NCBI RefSeq assembly: GCF_025751435.1
Contig: NZ_JAOWKY010000001.1
Span: forward strand, 1-64,000
DNA length: 64,000 nucleotides
Reading direction: 5' to 3'
DNA from: Albidovulum marisflavi
GTDB taxonomy: Bacteria; Pseudomonadota; Alphaproteobacteria; Rhodobacterales; Rhodobacteraceae
Shown: in pieces, positions 49,601 through 58,680 of the stretch
Layout: each line of letters begins with the position of its first letter
How positions within the stretch are numbered: position 1 is the first letter of the stretch
Position numbers and translations under genes: made by a program
Notes under the pieces: model-generated
What the model saw: the letters and a program-made list of their open reading frames with translations, nothing else
Database searches by the model: none
Told to the model about the DNA's origin: nothing

Positions 49601-49894
49601 ATGATCAACCAAAGTCTTGCGGCCCTTCGAGGATATTCGCAATCCCATGTCGCGACGCGGCCCGAAGCCAGCTCCGCAGCGGGCTCTCCTTCGCCGATGG
49701 CGCGGTCGATCGGCAGCTTTGCGGAGGCGCTGTCCTCCAATGAATCCGTTGCGATGCAGGCAATGACCGGCGGCGCCGATCCACACGCGCTGGTCGAGGC
49801 GCTCGCCCAGACCGAACTGGCCGTCGAAACCGCGGTGACCCTTCGGAACAAGGTCGTCGAAGCATATCAGGAAATCCTCAGGATGCCGGTGTGA
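49601..49894 (+). CDS. fliE: Flagellar hook-basal body complex protein FliE
   Basis: A 97-residue FliE, linking MS ring and rod. The conserved C-terminal half (ETAVTLRNKVVEAYQEILRM) is clear. Eight bases separate it from flgC, and its stop is one base before the fliQ start. Confidence 0.92.
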   Translation: MINQSLAALRGYSQSHVATRPEASSAAGSPSPMARSIGSFAEALSSNESVAMQAMTGGADPHALVEALAQTELAVETAVTLRNKVVEAYQEILRMPV

Positions 49895-49895
49895 A

Positions 49896-50162
49896 ATGCA
49901 AGAGTCCCAGTTTTTCGACATCCTGCGCGAATGCCTGTGGGTTGCCACGACCACTTCGGCACCGCTTCTGGCAGTCGCGCTTGTCGTGGGCGTGGCCATA
50001 GGCCTCTTGCAGGCTCTTACGGCGGTGCAGGAAACCACGCTGACATTCGTGCCCAAACTGGGCGCGATGCTGGCGATGTTCTGGGCCGCCATGACATTCA
50101 TGTCCAACGCCATCGTCACATTCTTTGTCACCGGCATCCTGCCACTGATCGAAAGGTCATGA
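49896..50162 (+). CDS. fliQ: Flagellar export apparatus protein FliQ
   Basis: An 88-residue inner-membrane export-gate subunit with two helices (about 18-40 and 50-75). LLAVALVVGVAIGLLQALTA and TLTFVPKLGAM are FliQ hallmarks. It is the only gate gene in the window, embedded in the rod operon; fliP, fliR, flhA and flhB must lie elsewhere. Confidence 0.95.
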   Translation: MQESQFFDILRECLWVATTTSAPLLAVALVVGVAIGLLQALTAVQETTLTFVPKLGAMLAMFWAAMTFMSNAIVTFFVTGILPLIERS

Positions 50163-50163
50163 G

Positions 50164-50880
50164 ATGGACAACGCGGTCTACGCGACGCTGAATCGGCAGG
50201 CTGGGCTGATGCAGGAAATGCGCGCCATCGCCAACAATATAGCGAACGCTTCCACGACCGGCTTTCGGAAAGAGGGCGTCATCTTTGCGGAATACGTCGC
50301 CAGCCTGGGCGAAGACGAGCCGGCGCTTGCGATGGCCGATGGCGTGGCGCGCATGGTCGACCTGCGAAACGGCACACTTGCGCCAACCGGCGGCGCGCTC
50401 GACATCGCGATCGAAGGCGAAGGTTTCTTCCGTCTCGCGACGCCGGAGGGGGACAGGCTGACACGGGCGGGCAGCTTCACGCTTTCCCCTGAGGGAGAAC
50501 TGGTTACCGCAGACGGCGCCGCGGTTCTTGATGCCGGAGCCGCCACCATCGTGATCCCCTCGGACGGGGGCCGGCCGTCCATCGCCCGCGATGGCACGGT
50601 TTCACTGAACGGAGTTCCCGTTGCCCAGATCGGCATCTACGCACCGACGGACCCGTCCTCATTGATCCACGCGGGCGGTACGCGCTTTTCCGTCGAAGGG
50701 CCGCTGGAAGCGGTTTCGGATCCACGGATGTTCCAGGGGTTTCTGGAAGGCTCGAATGTCGAGCCGGTGCAGGAAATCGCCCGGATGATCGAGGTTCAGA
50801 GAGCTTACGAAATGGGACAGGGGTTCCTGGACCGTGAAGACAGCCGCATCCGCGCGGTGATCGAAGCTCTCGGACGATAG
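50164..50880 (+). CDS. flgF: Flagellar basal-body rod protein FlgF
   Basis: A 238-residue proximal rod protein. The N-terminal MRAIANNIANASTTGFRKEG and the C-terminal ARMIEVQRAYEMGQGFLDRE are conserved. It starts one base after the fliQ stop. Confidence 0.93.
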   Translation: MDNAVYATLNRQAGLMQEMRAIANNIANASTTGFRKEGVIFAEYVASLGEDEPALAMADGVARMVDLRNGTLAPTGGALDIAIEGEGFFRLATPEGDRLTRAGSFTLSPEGELVTADGAAVLDAGAATIVIPSDGGRPSIARDGTVSLNGVPVAQIGIYAPTDPSSLIHAGGTRFSVEGPLEAVSDPRMFQGFLEGSNVEPVQEIARMIEVQRAYEMGQGFLDREDSRIRAVIEALGR

Positions 50881-50890
50881 GAGGTGAATC

Positions 50891-51676
50891 ATGCGCGCAC
50901 TTGACATAGCCGCGACCGGAATGAGTGCACAGCAACTTCGCGTCGAGGTAATTTCAAACAACCTCGCCAACATGTCGACGACGGCCTACAACGCCCGGCG
51001 CGCGGAGTTCGCCGATCTCCACTACCAACAAATGACACGTCCCGGCACGGTGAGCGCCTCGGACGGAACCATCGTCCCGACCGGGGTCCAGATCGGGCTG
51101 GGCGTGCGCCCGGCGGCCATCACGGTGGATGTGGCGCAGGGCGCGCTCGCGAACACGGGCGGCGATCTGGACCTTGCCATCGACGGCCTTGGATACCTTG
51201 AGGTGACCCTGCCGTCCGGCCTTTCTGGCTACACGCGCGATGGGGCGCTGAAGCGCTCCGCCGACGGCCTTGTCGTGACCTCCGACGGCTATCCCGTGGC
51301 ACCTGGCCTCACCATCCCCGACGATGCGCGCACGATCTCCGTCAATCCGGCGGGAGAGGTCTATGCCTATTTCAACGATCAGGTCGAAGCAGAACTGCTG
51401 GGCCAGCTGACCCTCGCGGGCTTCGCGAACGAGAAGGGCCTGGAGGCGGCAGGTTCGAACCTGTTCCTGGAAACGGGCGCTTCTGGCCCCGCGACCATCG
51501 CGGCCCCCGGGGAAAGCGGTCTGGGCAGGCTTCGGCAGGGCTATCTTGAGGAAAGCTCGGTCGATCCCGTGCGCGAGATCACCGAGCTGATCAAGGCGCA
51601 GCGCGGCTATGAACTGAACGCGAAGGTCATTTCGGCTGCCGACCAGATGCTTGGCGCAACCACGCAGGTGCGCTGA
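50891..51676 (+). CDS. flgG: Flagellar basal-body distal rod protein FlgG
   Basis: A 261-residue distal rod protein, full length. LRVEVISNNLANMSTTAYNA and the C-terminal VREITELIKAQRGYELNAKV and SAADQMLGATTQ are standard. GGAGGTGA lies before the ATG. Its stop overlaps the flgA start (TGATG). Confidence 0.97.
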   Translation: MRALDIAATGMSAQQLRVEVISNNLANMSTTAYNARRAEFADLHYQQMTRPGTVSASDGTIVPTGVQIGLGVRPAAITVDVAQGALANTGGDLDLAIDGLGYLEVTLPSGLSGYTRDGALKRSADGLVVTSDGYPVAPGLTIPDDARTISVNPAGEVYAYFNDQVEAELLGQLTLAGFANEKGLEAAGSNLFLETGASGPATIAAPGESGLGRLRQGYLEESSVDPVREITELIKAQRGYELNAKVISAADQMLGATTQVR

Positions 51677-52092
51677 TGCGAAGGGTCTTGCTTGCCATCA
51701 TGTTTGCGGCGCAGCCGGGGCTTGCCGAAACCGCCATCGCCGCGCGCACCATCCCGGCGCGGGCGATGATCTCGGCCGACGACGTCATTTCAACCCCGGA
51801 CAGCGTCCCTGGTGGCGCAAAGACGGATGATGCGATCGGCCAGGAAGCGCGCGTGACGATGTTCCGGGGTCAGCCAGTACTTATCGCCAACCTGGTCACC
51901 CCCGCCCTCGTGCAGCGCAATCAGCCGGTCAGGCTGCATTACCGAAGCGGGGGGCTGACCATTTCCGCCGAAGGGCGCTCGCTCGACCGGGCGGCACTTG
52001 GAGAGACCGTGCGCGCCCTGACCAGTTCCAGGTCGATCGTGACCGGACAGGTTCTGCGCGACGGAAGCGTACAGATTTCAGCAAACGACTAG
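51676..52092 (+). CDS. flgA: Flagella basal body P-ring formation protein FlgA
   Basis: A 138-residue periplasmic chaperone for P-ring assembly, with a short signal peptide (MRRVLLAIMFAAQPGLAETA) and a SAF domain (AARTIPARAMISADDV, then FRGQPVLIANLVTPALVQRN). It is of the short alphaproteobacterial type. P-ring subunit FlgI is encoded in the other flagellar block. Confidence 0.9.
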   Translation: MRRVLLAIMFAAQPGLAETAIAARTIPARAMISADDVISTPDSVPGGAKTDDAIGQEARVTMFRGQPVLIANLVTPALVQRNQPVRLHYRSGGLTISAEGRSLDRAALGETVRALTSSRSIVTGQVLRDGSVQISAND

Positions 52093-52101
52093 GGGCAAAG
52101 A

Positions 52102-52812
52102 ATGCGCGGCAAGGTCTGCCTTTTTTTCATGATTGCGATGTCAGCTTGCGGACGCATGGAAAACGTCGGCCGCGCGCCGGCCTTCAACGCGTCCGACCGC
52201 GGAGAGGAGTTCAAAGCGATGACAGGTTCGCCGTTACCCTACGGACGGCAGGCCGAGGCATCGCTGTGGTCCCGAGAGCGGGGATCACTTCTGGGCGACC
52301 AGCGCGCCGTACAGCGCGGCGACATCCTGACCGTGGTGATCGAGATCGACGACCGCGCCGAGATTACGAACAGCTCCGGCCGGTCGCGCGCCGGCTCCGA
52401 CAGCCTTGGGGTCCCGTCCCTGTTCGGGATTCCGCAAATCGTGGACCGCGCGCTTCCAGTAGGGGCGAGCATGTCCGATGCCGTCTCGACCAACTCTCGC
52501 TCATCCTATCAGGGAAATGGATCCGTTGCGCGAAAGGAAAAGCTGACGCTGCGAGTCGCCGCGACCGTGGTCGAGGTCATGCCAAACGGGGTTCTCCGAA
52601 TAGAAGGGACTCAGGAAGTGCGCGTGAACTTCGAACTTCGCGAACTGCTGGTAAGCGGCTTCGTCCGCCCAGAAGACATTTCGCGCCAGAACGCCATCAC
52701 CTACGACAAGATCGCCGGTGCCCGCATATCATACGGCGGGCGCGGCCAGATAACGGATGTCCAGCAGCCCCGCATCGGCCAGCAGGTCGCCGATATCATC
52801 CTGCCGTTCTGA
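52102..52812 (+). CDS. flgH: Flagellar L-ring protein FlgH
   Basis: A 236-residue outer-membrane lipoprotein. The lipobox is MSAC with Cys at residue 15. The L-ring core (RGDILTVVIEIDDRAEITNS then a variable region and VLRIEGTQEVRVNFELREL, IRPEDI-like VRPEDISRQNAI) is intact. It lies nine bases after flgA. Confidence 0.95.
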   Translation: MRGKVCLFFMIAMSACGRMENVGRAPAFNASDRGEEFKAMTGSPLPYGRQAEASLWSRERGSLLGDQRAVQRGDILTVVIEIDDRAEITNSSGRSRAGSDSLGVPSLFGIPQIVDRALPVGASMSDAVSTNSRSSYQGNGSVARKEKLTLRVAATVVEVMPNGVLRIEGTQEVRVNFELRELLVSGFVRPEDISRQNAITYDKIAGARISYGGRGQITDVQQPRIGQQVADIILPF

Positions 52813-52820
52813 GAACCACG

Positions 52821-53333
52821 ATGCGCAGGATCCTCCCGCTGTTTCTGGCCGTTCTGGGGATTGGCGTCGGAGCAGGCGCCGGCTATCTGATGCGCCCCGC
52901 CGCCGATCACGGCTTTGATCAACTAGCCGAACCCGGCGAGCCCGCCTGCCCGACGCCCTCGCATGCGGAGGCGGAGCTGGGCGGGCATACGCCTGCGCAT
53001 GCCCCGAATGAGGTTGAATACGTCAAGCTGAACAACCAGTTCGTGGTGCCGGTCATTGACAGCGGCGACATCCGGTCGCTGGTCATACTGAGCCTGAGCG
53101 TCGAGACCGAAGCAGGCGGCGCAAGCCAGGTCTACGCGCGGGAACCCCGGCTGCGCGACGCGTTGCTGCGCGTCCTTTTCGATCACGCCAACAGCGGCGG
53201 CTTCGACGGACCATTCACCGAAAGCGGCACGCTCGAAACACTGCGGCGAGAGATGAGGGATGCCGCACAGGACATCATCGGGCCTTCGGCGCACGATGTG
53301 CTCATCCTCGACATCATCCGCCAGAAGGCCTGA
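52821..53333 (+). CDS. fliL: Flagellar basal body-associated protein FliL-like
   Basis: A 170-residue FliL-family protein: one N-terminal membrane helix (RILPLFLAVLGIGVGAGAGY) and a periplasmic domain with YVKLNNQFVVPV and ending ILDIIRQKA. FliL supports stator function. A Pro/His-rich spacer (residues 41-61) precedes the domain. The ATG at 52821 is eight bases after flgH; the open frame back to 52146 overlaps flgH. Last gene of the operon. Confidence 0.85.
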   Translation: MRRILPLFLAVLGIGVGAGAGYLMRPAADHGFDQLAEPGEPACPTPSHAEAELGGHTPAHAPNEVEYVKLNNQFVVPVIDSGDIRSLVILSLSVETEAGGASQVYAREPRLRDALLRVLFDHANSGGFDGPFTESGTLETLRREMRDAAQDIIGPSAHDVLILDIIRQKA

Positions 53334-53465
53334 TCCCTCGGCCGCTGGCGCCCGCGGCCAGACTTCGGTAACGATTTGGCCCGCGCAATCGGGCTTGCGG
53401 CGGTTCGCGCACCTTGACATGGCGACCGCAACGCGCGACCCCATCGCCAGTGACGGGAGGCGCCG

Positions 53466-53807
53466 ATGTCCGACAAGCCACAGAAGCCCAAGCGGCCGCA
53501 GCAGGTCTACACCCTGCTTGTCCAGATCGGGCGCAAGACCGGCGACGGCTTGCCCAAGGCCGCGACCGGAGCGGCCCTTATGGTCTACGCCTCCGGCGTT
53601 GACGAGGACGAGGCCGTTCGAGAAACCGTGGCGATCCTGAAACAGGCCGACCTCAATCCTCTGGATGTGACCGGGTATGGCACACTGGAGGAACGTATAG
53701 CCCAGGGGCACGAGATCGAAGCCGACGAGCGCGAACTGATGGATCGGGCGCTGGCGGAAAACTCGGTCATCGTGGCGCAGATGACGCCGTTCTTTGACAA
53801 GCCCTAG
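53466..53807 (+). CDS. Small conserved-looking protein of unknown function
   Basis: A 113-residue protein I do not recognise. Lysine/proline-rich start (SDKPQKPKRPQQ), then a compact domain: VYTLLVQIGRKTGDGLPKAA, VYASGVDEDEAVRETVAIL and TGYGTLEERIAQG. No signal peptide or membrane helix. GGGAGG lies nine bases before the ATG. It is 132 bases after fliL, so a link to the flagellar operon is possible but not shown. It overlaps the convergent Hint gene by four bases. Confidence 0.7.
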   Translation: MSDKPQKPKRPQQVYTLLVQIGRKTGDGLPKAATGAALMVYASGVDEDEAVRETVAILKQADLNPLDVTGYGTLEERIAQGHEIEADERELMDRALAENSVIVAQMTPFFDKP

Positions 53808-54874
53808 GCTGCGAAAAGTGACCGGGTTGCCCGGCGCGTCATCGCAAGCGCGTCCGCTTCGTAGCCCTGCGCGTCACGGAGAGCGGTTCTGCGCTGGACG
53901 GGCAGCATTCCTTCCGTGACCAGATCGGCAAGCGCAGTGGTCATCGCCAGGTCCCGGTCCCGCGCAAGGCGGCCGATGCACAGGCTTTCAATGGCGCATC
54001 CGCCTGGCGCGATGATGTGGTGGTCATCCAGCAAGAGGCCATGATAGGTGAACAGCGGGCCGGCAGGTTCCGGCAAGACCGTTTCGCCATCGATCAGGGT
54101 GCCGGCCTCGACCAGGATCTCGGTTTCTCCGAACAGATACTCGATATCCGCACCCGACAGAACCACACGGTGACCCGGCTGAACGACAAGATCGCCGCCA
54201 TGGCCGAAGGGAGGCGCCTTCAGCCGGATCGGCGCATAGGAGCCAAGCGCGGGAACTTCGACCGCGCCGCACCACAACACCGTCGCGAAACCGCCTTCCC
54301 GCGTGGCAACGCGGTCGCCCGCCCGCAGGCTCGAAAGCGGGACCGCACCGTGCGCCGTCGGGATGGGGGTCTGGCCCGCCATGCATATCCCCGGACCGAT
54401 CGGATGCAGGTGATCCGAAGCCGCGTGCCAGCGCAGCGCAGGATGGCGATGCCCCCAGTGCCTGGACAGCGCAACAATTTCATCCCCGGAAAGGGCGGGC
54501 ACGGCTTCGGCCGAACTTTGGCGCAGTGTGCCCTGCGCAAGGTTTTCGGCGGTCAGGGTGGCTTCCCCGGCGCGGCAATCCCAGCGCAGCGTCATACGCA
54601 AGGCGCCGCGTGCCGCTGGCCGGTCGTACCCCGTCGCGATCTGGCAGTAGCGGTCGCCCGCGCGCAGCATCAGGTGGACCTTGTCACCGCCGATCAGGCT
54701 GAGAGTCAGCAAGGAATTTCGGGATCGCGCCTGATAAAGAAGCTGTGGCGCCGCGGGCAGGGATGCGAAATCGAATTCCCAGACAAGGCTGCCCACCCCT
54801 GCCTTGTGCGTACCGGATACGGGTTGAACGCCCGTTCGGCCCTGCGCATGATCTGCGACGACCAGCCAGCTCAT
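53804..54874 (-). CDS. Hint (Hedgehog/intein) domain-containing protein
   Basis: A 356-residue protein. The N-terminal half (1-160) is a beta-rich domain I cannot name. The Hint domain begins at Cys164 (GICMAGQTPI), continues with LSSLRAGDRVATREGG and the VQPGHRVVL block that holds the TxxH-type histidine, and ends near DDHHIIAPGGCAIES. Such Hint proteins are common, often in several copies, in Rhodobacteraceae; whether they self-cleave is largely untested. No signal peptide is seen. Confidence 0.82.
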   Translation of the reverse strand: MSWLVVADHAQGRTGVQPVSGTHKAGVGSLVWEFDFASLPAAPQLLYQARSRNSLLTLSLIGGDKVHLMLRAGDRYCQIATGYDRPAARGALRMTLRWDCRAGEATLTAENLAQGTLRQSSAEAVPALSGDEIVALSRHWGHRHPALRWHAASDHLHPIGPGICMAGQTPIPTAHGAVPLSSLRAGDRVATREGGFATVLWCGAVEVPALGSYAPIRLKAPPFGHGGDLVVQPGHRVVLSGADIEYLFGETEILVEAGTLIDGETVLPEPAGPLFTYHGLLLDDHHIIAPGGCAIESLCIGRLARDRDLAMTTALADLVTEGMLPVQRRTALRDAQGYEADALAMTRRATRSLFAA

Positions 54875-55109
54875 ATCGGTTCCATCCGCCTGTTGCGCGG
54901 CTGCGGCCTAGGCGCGGCCTTCCGCGTGCGCCCCCATTCGGGGTCTTTTCTGCCCAATAGGACTGCTGCAAATATGCCCCTTGATTTCGCCTGTGGGAAT
55001 CCATGCGAACCCCGCCGACGCCGATGGTGACCGCTCTGCAACAGGCCAGACCGATTGCCCCGCCCGCGCCAAGGCGGTAACCGTTGGCGCGAACCGAAGG
55101 AGTGCGCCC

Positions 55110-56270
55110 TTGAACGACAGTCGTTTCACCCCCGTCGATCCCGTGGACCTGACCGCGCGGCTTGTTCGCTGCCCCTCCGTCACCCCCGTAGAGGGCGGCG
55201 CCCTGACGCTGCTGACAGAGCTTCTGGAACCGGCTGGGTTCGAATGCACGCGCGTGGACCGCAACGGCACGCCCAACCTGTTCGCCCGCTGGGGGCGCAA
55301 GGGCGCGAACCGGACCTTCGGCTTCAATGGCCACACCGACGTGGTGCCGGTGGGTGACGCCGCGGCCTGGACCCACGATCCGTTCGGAGGCGAGATCGCC
55401 GAGGGCTATCTGTGGGGAAGGGGCGCGACGGACATGAAATCCGGCGTCGCGGCCTTTGCCGCCGCTGCCGTGGATTTCGTGCGCGCAACTCCGCCCGACG
55501 GCGCCGTGGTACTGACAATCACGGGGGATGAGGAGGGTCCGTCCAAGGATGGCACCATCGCGCTTCTGGACTGGATGCGCACCAAGGGCGAAGCGATGTC
55601 GGTCTGTCTTGTCGGCGAACCCACCTGCCCCGACCGCATGGGCGAGATGATGAAGATCGGGCGGCGCGGGTCGATGTCCGTGACCTTCCAGGCGCAGGGT
55701 GTCCAGGGTCATTCGGCCTATCCCCACCGCGCCAGGAACCCGCTTCACGCGCTGGTGCGGCTTCTGGACCGGCTGGCATCGGAGCCGCTTGACCATGGAA
55801 CGGACCATTTCGACGCCTCAACCCTTGCCATCACCACCATCGACACCGGAAACAGCGCCACCAACGTGATCCCGGCGCGGGCGATGGCGCGGGTCAACAT
55901 TCGTTTCAACGACGCCCACAGTTCTGCCAGCATCGCCCAGAGCCTCCGGGACGAGGCGGATCGTGTCACCGCCGAAACCGGCGTGACCTTCGAATTGCAG
56001 GTCGATGTGTCGGGCGAAAGCTTCCTGACGCCGCCAGGCGACTTCGTCAGGCTGGTCACCGGGGCCGTGACCGCCGAAACGGGCGTCGAGCCGGTTCTGT
56101 CCACTTCCGGCGGAACCTCGGACGCGCGCTTCGTCAAGGATCACTGCCCGGTGGTGGAGTTCGGATTGGTCGGGCGCACCATGCATCAGGTCGACGAACG
56201 TGTGAGCGTGGATCAGATCCGACAGCTCAAGTCGATCTATTCCAGGATTCTTGCCGACTATTTCGCCTGA
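55110..56270 (+). CDS. dapE: Succinyl-diaminopimelate desuccinylase
   Basis: A 386-residue M20-family metallopeptidase hydrolysing N-succinyl-LL-diaminopimelate in lysine synthesis. Metal and catalytic motifs: [42 protein letters not shown] and HQVDERV. The start is TTG at 55110, with AAGGAG eight bases upstream; the frame is open to 54981 but that part is not DapE-like. Works in the same pathway as dapD (4175-5002). Confidence 0.96.
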   Translation: MNDSRFTPVDPVDLTARLVRCPSVTPVEGGALTLLTELLEPAGFECTRVDRNGTPNLFARWGRKGANRTFGFNGHTDVVPVGDAAAWTHDPFGGEIAEGYLWGRGATDMKSGVAAFAAAAVDFVRATPPDGAVVLTITGDEEGPSKDGTIALLDWMRTKGEAMSVCLVGEPTCPDRMGEMMKIGRRGSMSVTFQAQGVQGHSAYPHRARNPLHALVRLLDRLASEPLDHGTDHFDASTLAITTIDTGNSATNVIPARAMARVNIRFNDAHSSASIAQSLRDEADRVTAETGVTFELQVDVSGESFLTPPGDFVRLVTGAVTAETGVEPVLSTSGGTSDARFVKDHCPVVEFGLVGRTMHQVDERVSVDQIRQLKSIYSRILADYFA

Positions 56271-56333
56271 ACGCCGCAACGCCGCCTTCGCTTTCCGCAT
56301 GACGCGGCGCGCGCGTCGTGGTAGGGCCCGGAC

Positions 56334-58589
56334 ATGAACCGGATCCCCACCAAAGCCGAAATTCTTGCCTGGATCGCCGAACATCCCGGTGCCGCGGCAA
56401 AGCGCGACATCGCCAAGGCCTTTGGCATCAAGGGCGCGGCGCGGATCGATCTGAAGCGGGTCCTGAAGGAACTGGAAGAGGAAGGCGCCATCGAACGCCG
56501 CCGCCGCAGCTTCCGCGACCCGACCAAGCTGCCGCCGGTCGCGATGCTGACGATCCTCGCCCCGGACCGCGACGGAGACATCTTTGCCCGCCCGGTCGAA
56601 TGGCAGGGCGAAGGCCCCGCGCCCCGTGTCCTGTTCATTCCGAAAAAGGGTGAGGCCGCCGTGGGCGAGGGCGACCGGGTCCTGGCAAAGATCACCGAGG
56701 TCACAGGCGAAGATCATGACTACGAGGCGCGCCTGATCCGCAAGCTGGGTGCCAACCCGCACCGCATCCTCGGTATCTTCCGCAAGGGAACCGAGGGCGG
56801 GCGCATCGTGCCCATCGACAAGGGCGCCGACCTGGAATGGATGATCGCCGCCGGCGCGACTCTGGACGCCAAGGACGGCGAACTGGTCGAGGCAGAGCAA
56901 TCGGGGCCCAAGGTGCGCATGGGCCTGCCGCGCGCGCGCATCGTCGACCGGCTGGGCGACCCGACCGCGCCGCGCGCCGTGTCGCTGATCGCGATCCATC
57001 AGCACGGCATTCCCGATGATTTCCCCGACGCCGCGATCGCCGAGGCCGACGCCGCCAAGCTTGCACCGCTGGGCGACCGCGAGGACCTTCGGCACCTGCC
57101 CTTCGTCACCATCGACCCGGCGGATGCGCGCGACCACGACGACGCCTGCTATGCCCATGCCGACGACGACCCCAAGAATGAGGGTGGGCACATCGTCTGG
57201 GTCGCCATTGCCGATGTCGCCCATTACGTGACGCCCCAGTCCGCGCTCGACCGCGAAGCGCGCCGTCGCGGCAACTCAACCTATTTTCCCGACCGCGTCG
57301 TGCCAATGCTGCCCGAACGGCTGTCGGGCGATCTGTGTTCGTTGCACGAGGGGATCGCGCGCCCGGTCATCGCCGTCTGGATGAAGCTTGACGGCAAGGG
57401 TCGCAAGGTCAGCCACCGCTTCGCCCGCGCCATGATCAAGTCGGTCGCAAGCCTGAACTACGCCGAGGTCCAGGAGGCGCGGGATGGCCGCCCGAACACG
57501 CGTTGCGTCGAAATGATGGACGAGGTCATCGCGCCGCTCTATTCCGCCTACGAGGCGACGAAGACCGCGCGCGCCATGCGTCAACCGCTGGACCTTGACC
57601 TGCCGGAGCGCAGGATCGAGATCGGAGAGGACGGGCATGTGAAATCCGTGGCCTTCCGCGACCGCTTCGATGCCCACCGGCTGATCGAGGAGTTCATGAT
57701 CCTCGCCAATGTGGCCGCCGCCGAGGAACTGATCCGCCTGCGCCGCCCGCTCCTGTTCCGCGTGCACGAAGAGCCGAGCCCGGAAAAATTGGACGCGCTG
57801 CGCGAGGTGGCCGAGGCATCGGGCTTCACACTGGCCAAGGGCCAGGTTCTGCAGACCTCGCATCTGAACCGACTGCTGTCGCAGGCCGAGGGGACCGAGT
57901 TCGACGAACTACTGAACATCTCAACGCTCAGGTCGATGACGCAGGCCTATTACCACCCGGAAAACTTCGGGCACTTTGGCCTGGCGCTGAAGTCCTACGC
58001 GCATTTCACCTCGCCCATCAGACGCTATTCCGACCTGATCGTGCACCGGGCGCTGATCCTGGGGCACGGCTGGGGCAGGGACGGGTTGTCACCGCAGGAT
58101 ATCGAGGACCTGGAAGAAACCGCCACCCATATCTCGGAAACCGAGCGGCGCTCGATGGCGGCCGAGCGCGACACGACCGACCGATACCTGGCCGCATATC
58201 TCTCCGACCGGGTCGGCAACGAATTTGCCGGGCGGATCAGCGGCGTCACCCGCTTCGGCTGCTTCGTGCGGCTGGATGAAACCGGCGCAGACGGGCTGAT
58301 CCCGATCCGCACGATCGGACGCGAGTTCTTTCATTACGATGCCAGTGCGCAGACGCTGACCGGCGCGGACAGCGGCTTGGTCATCGGCATAGGCCAGCGC
58401 GTGACGGTGCGACTGGCCGAGGCGGTGCCCGTCACCGGAGGGCTGATGCTGGAACTGCTCGAGATCGAAGGACAGGGCCGCCCCGGCGGCGCCTCGGCCA
58501 AGCGCGGCAAGCGCGTCATGCGCCGACCCGGAGCTGCGCGAGCGAAGGATGCAAAGCTGAAGCGCAAGACCGAGCGTCGGCGTCGCTGA
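56334..58589 (+). CDS. rnr: Ribonuclease R
   Basis: A 751-residue 3'-5' exoribonuclease of the RNB family. N-terminal winged helix (AEILAWIAEHPGAAAKRDIA), cold-shock domains, and the RNB core with PADARDHDDACYAH (catalytic aspartates), VAHYVTPQSALDREARRRGN and SYAHFTSPIRRYSDLIVHRA. An S1 domain (about 640-715) and a Lys/Arg-rich tail follow. Full length; monocistronic. Confidence 0.97.
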   Translation: MNRIPTKAEILAWIAEHPGAAAKRDIAKAFGIKGAARIDLKRVLKELEEEGAIERRRRSFRDPTKLPPVAMLTILAPDRDGDIFARPVEWQGEGPAPRVLFIPKKGEAAVGEGDRVLAKITEVTGEDHDYEARLIRKLGANPHRILGIFRKGTEGGRIVPIDKGADLEWMIAAGATLDAKDGELVEAEQSGPKVRMGLPRARIVDRLGDPTAPRAVSLIAIHQHGIPDDFPDAAIAEADAAKLAPLGDREDLRHLPFVTIDPADARDHDDACYAHADDDPKNEGGHIVWVAIADVAHYVTPQSALDREARRRGNSTYFPDRVVPMLPERLSGDLCSLHEGIARPVIAVWMKLDGKGRKVSHRFARAMIKSVASLNYAEVQEARDGRPNTRCVEMMDEVIAPLYSAYEATKTARAMRQPLDLDLPERRIEIGEDGHVKSVAFRDRFDAHRLIEEFMILANVAAAEELIRLRRPLLFRVHEEPSPEKLDALREVAEASGFTLAKGQVLQTSHLNRLLSQAEGTEFDELLNISTLRSMTQAYYHPENFGHFGLALKSYAHFTSPIRRYSDLIVHRALILGHGWGRDGLSPQDIEDLEETATHISETERRSMAAERDTTDRYLAAYLSDRVGNEFAGRISGVTRFGCFVRLDETGADGLIPIRTIGREFFHYDASAQTLTGADSGLVIGIGQRVTVRLAEAVPVTGGLMLELLEIEGQGRPGGASAKRGKRVMRRPGAARAKDAKLKRKTERRRR

Positions 58590-58680
58590 CCCCGGCAAGG
58601 GTCCGCCACAGTCGAACCCGACCCTTTTCCGAAGCCGCAAATGCCGCTACGCTTTCCCAAAACAAAGAGCGAGCGGTACC

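Noticed and set aside
55818-57224. 468-codon open frame opposite dapE and rnr
   Set aside because: It crosses two unrelated, well-supported plus-strand genes.
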